Source of the DNA: Clostridium sp. Marseille-P3244
GTDB lineage: Bacteria; Bacillota; Clostridia; Lachnospirales; Lachnospiraceae
Direction: 5' to 3'
Assembly: GCF_900120155.1 (NCBI RefSeq)
Contig: NZ_LT635548.1
Coordinates: forward strand, 222,602-286,601
DNA length: 64,000 bases
The notes beneath the pieces are model-generated. The model searched no databases. It worked only from the letters and a program-made list of their open reading frames with translations, and had not been told where the DNA came from. Shown here piece after piece: positions 63,583-64,000 of this stretch (the first letter of the stretch is position 1; each line of letters opens with the position of its first letter). Position numbers and translations under genes: made by a program.

Positions 63583-64000
63583 TTACACACCTTTCAGCAT
63601 GGCTTCAAACCGCTCCATGGCTTCTTTCGTCTTTTCATGAGTGCCGAATGAAGTCAGTCGAAAATGGTATTTGCCATTCACGCCAAAGCCCGCGCCCGGA
63701 GTTCCGACCACCTGAGCCTTCTCCAGAAGACGGTCAAAAAATTGCCAGGAATCCATTCCGTCCGGGCATTTAAACCAAATATACGGGGAATTCACCCCTC
63801 CGGTAAATGGAATATGATTCCTTCGGAGCGTATCGGCAATCACAGCCGCATTCTCCATATAATACGAAATATTTTCCATGCACTCCTTCATGCCTTTCTC
63901 GGTAAGCACAGAAGCCGCGGCATACTGGATAATGTAAGGTGTCCCATTAAACTTGGTAGACTGTCTTCTGTTCCACATATCATGCAGGCTCATTTCCTCT
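63583..64000 (-). CDS. dapL: LL-diaminopimelate aminotransferase, C-terminal part (5' end outside window)
   Basis: About 139 C-terminal residues of a PLP-dependent aminotransferase; the frame continues past the right edge. It converts tetrahydrodipicolinate directly to LL-diaminopimelate in lysine and peptidoglycan synthesis. The segments WNRRQSTKFNGTPYIIQ, GGVNSPYIWFKCPDGMDSWQFFD and VVGTPGAGFGVNGKYHFRLT match DapL closely, including the Arg that binds the substrate carboxylate. Its product supplies the meso-DAP used by MurE. Confidence 0.92.
   Translation of the reverse strand, partial: EEMSLHDMWNRRQSTKFNGTPYIIQYAAASVLTEKGMKECMENISYYMENAAVIADTLRRNHIPFTGGVNSPYIWFKCPDGMDSWQFFDRLLEKAQVVGTPGAGFGVNGKYHFRLTSFGTHEKTKEAMERFEAMLKGV

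Overview
The window comes from a low-to-mid-GC, spore-forming anaerobic Firmicute, most likely a Lachnospiraceae-type gut Clostridium. The signs are a full pyruvate:ferredoxin oxidoreductase, an alpha/beta-type small acid-soluble spore protein, a PASTA Ser/Thr kinase with its PP2C phosphatase, a T-box leader, a meso-diaminopimelate-type MurE plus LL-diaminopimelate aminotransferase, and tRNA-dependent amidation by GatCAB with an archaeal-type AspRS. Nearly every gene lies on the minus strand; only a truncated transposase, an alanine-type symporter and an Asp-box protein are on the plus strand. No tRNA, rRNA or CRISPR array was seen.

Layout. 1-0.4 kb: 3' end of an insertion-sequence transposase. 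0.5-3.5 kb: large cell-wall-anchored protein. 3.7-7.2 kb: nifJ. 7.4-10 kb: two Lgt-family genes and a DUF4190 membrane protein, set among palindromic repeats. 10-11.1 kb: ychF. 11.2-24.6 kb: a long housekeeping run read leftwards, murE-priA-def-fmt-Zn peptidase-rsmB-rlmN-prpC-prkC-rsgA-rpe-thiN, with many ATGA/GTGA overlaps. 25-26.4 kb: AGCS symporter. 26.4-26.9 kb: nested palindromes. 26.9-30.5 kb: AIM24-like protein and a two-component system. 30.6-33 kb: DedA, glycosyltransferase and acyltransferase, a probable membrane-lipid operon.

33.1-43.9 kb is the most unusual metabolic locus. One leftward operon encodes a cyclic-amide hydrolase, an FCD regulator with an atypical DNA-binding domain, a BMP/Nup-type ABC importer, an extended SDR, a KDPG/KDPGal aldolase and a 2-keto-3-deoxy-galactonate-type kinase. 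A cytoplasmic four-Asp-box propeller protein is transcribed divergently. Together they look like import and breakdown of an unidentified sugar-acid conjugate to pyruvate and glyceraldehyde-3-phosphate.

44-49 kb: membrane acyltransferase, dinB, and clpB with a promoter-overlapping CIRCE-like operator. 49-54.3 kb: aspS-gatC-gatA-gatB behind a T-box leader that carries an expanded hairpin repeat. 54.4-58.6 kb: ftsE-ftsX-M23 peptidase and a CtpA-type protease. 58.8-61.1 kb: CdaR/PucR-type regulator, divergent TagA-like protein and the spore protein. 61.2-63.4 kb: PadR-DUF1700-DUF4097-PspC envelope module with a clear PadR-type operator. The window ends in dapL.

A recurring theme is palindromic intergenic elements placed at the 3' ends of genes, often overlapping the stop codon, including a perfect 70-bp palindrome. 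Several probably act as terminators or mRNA 3' ends.
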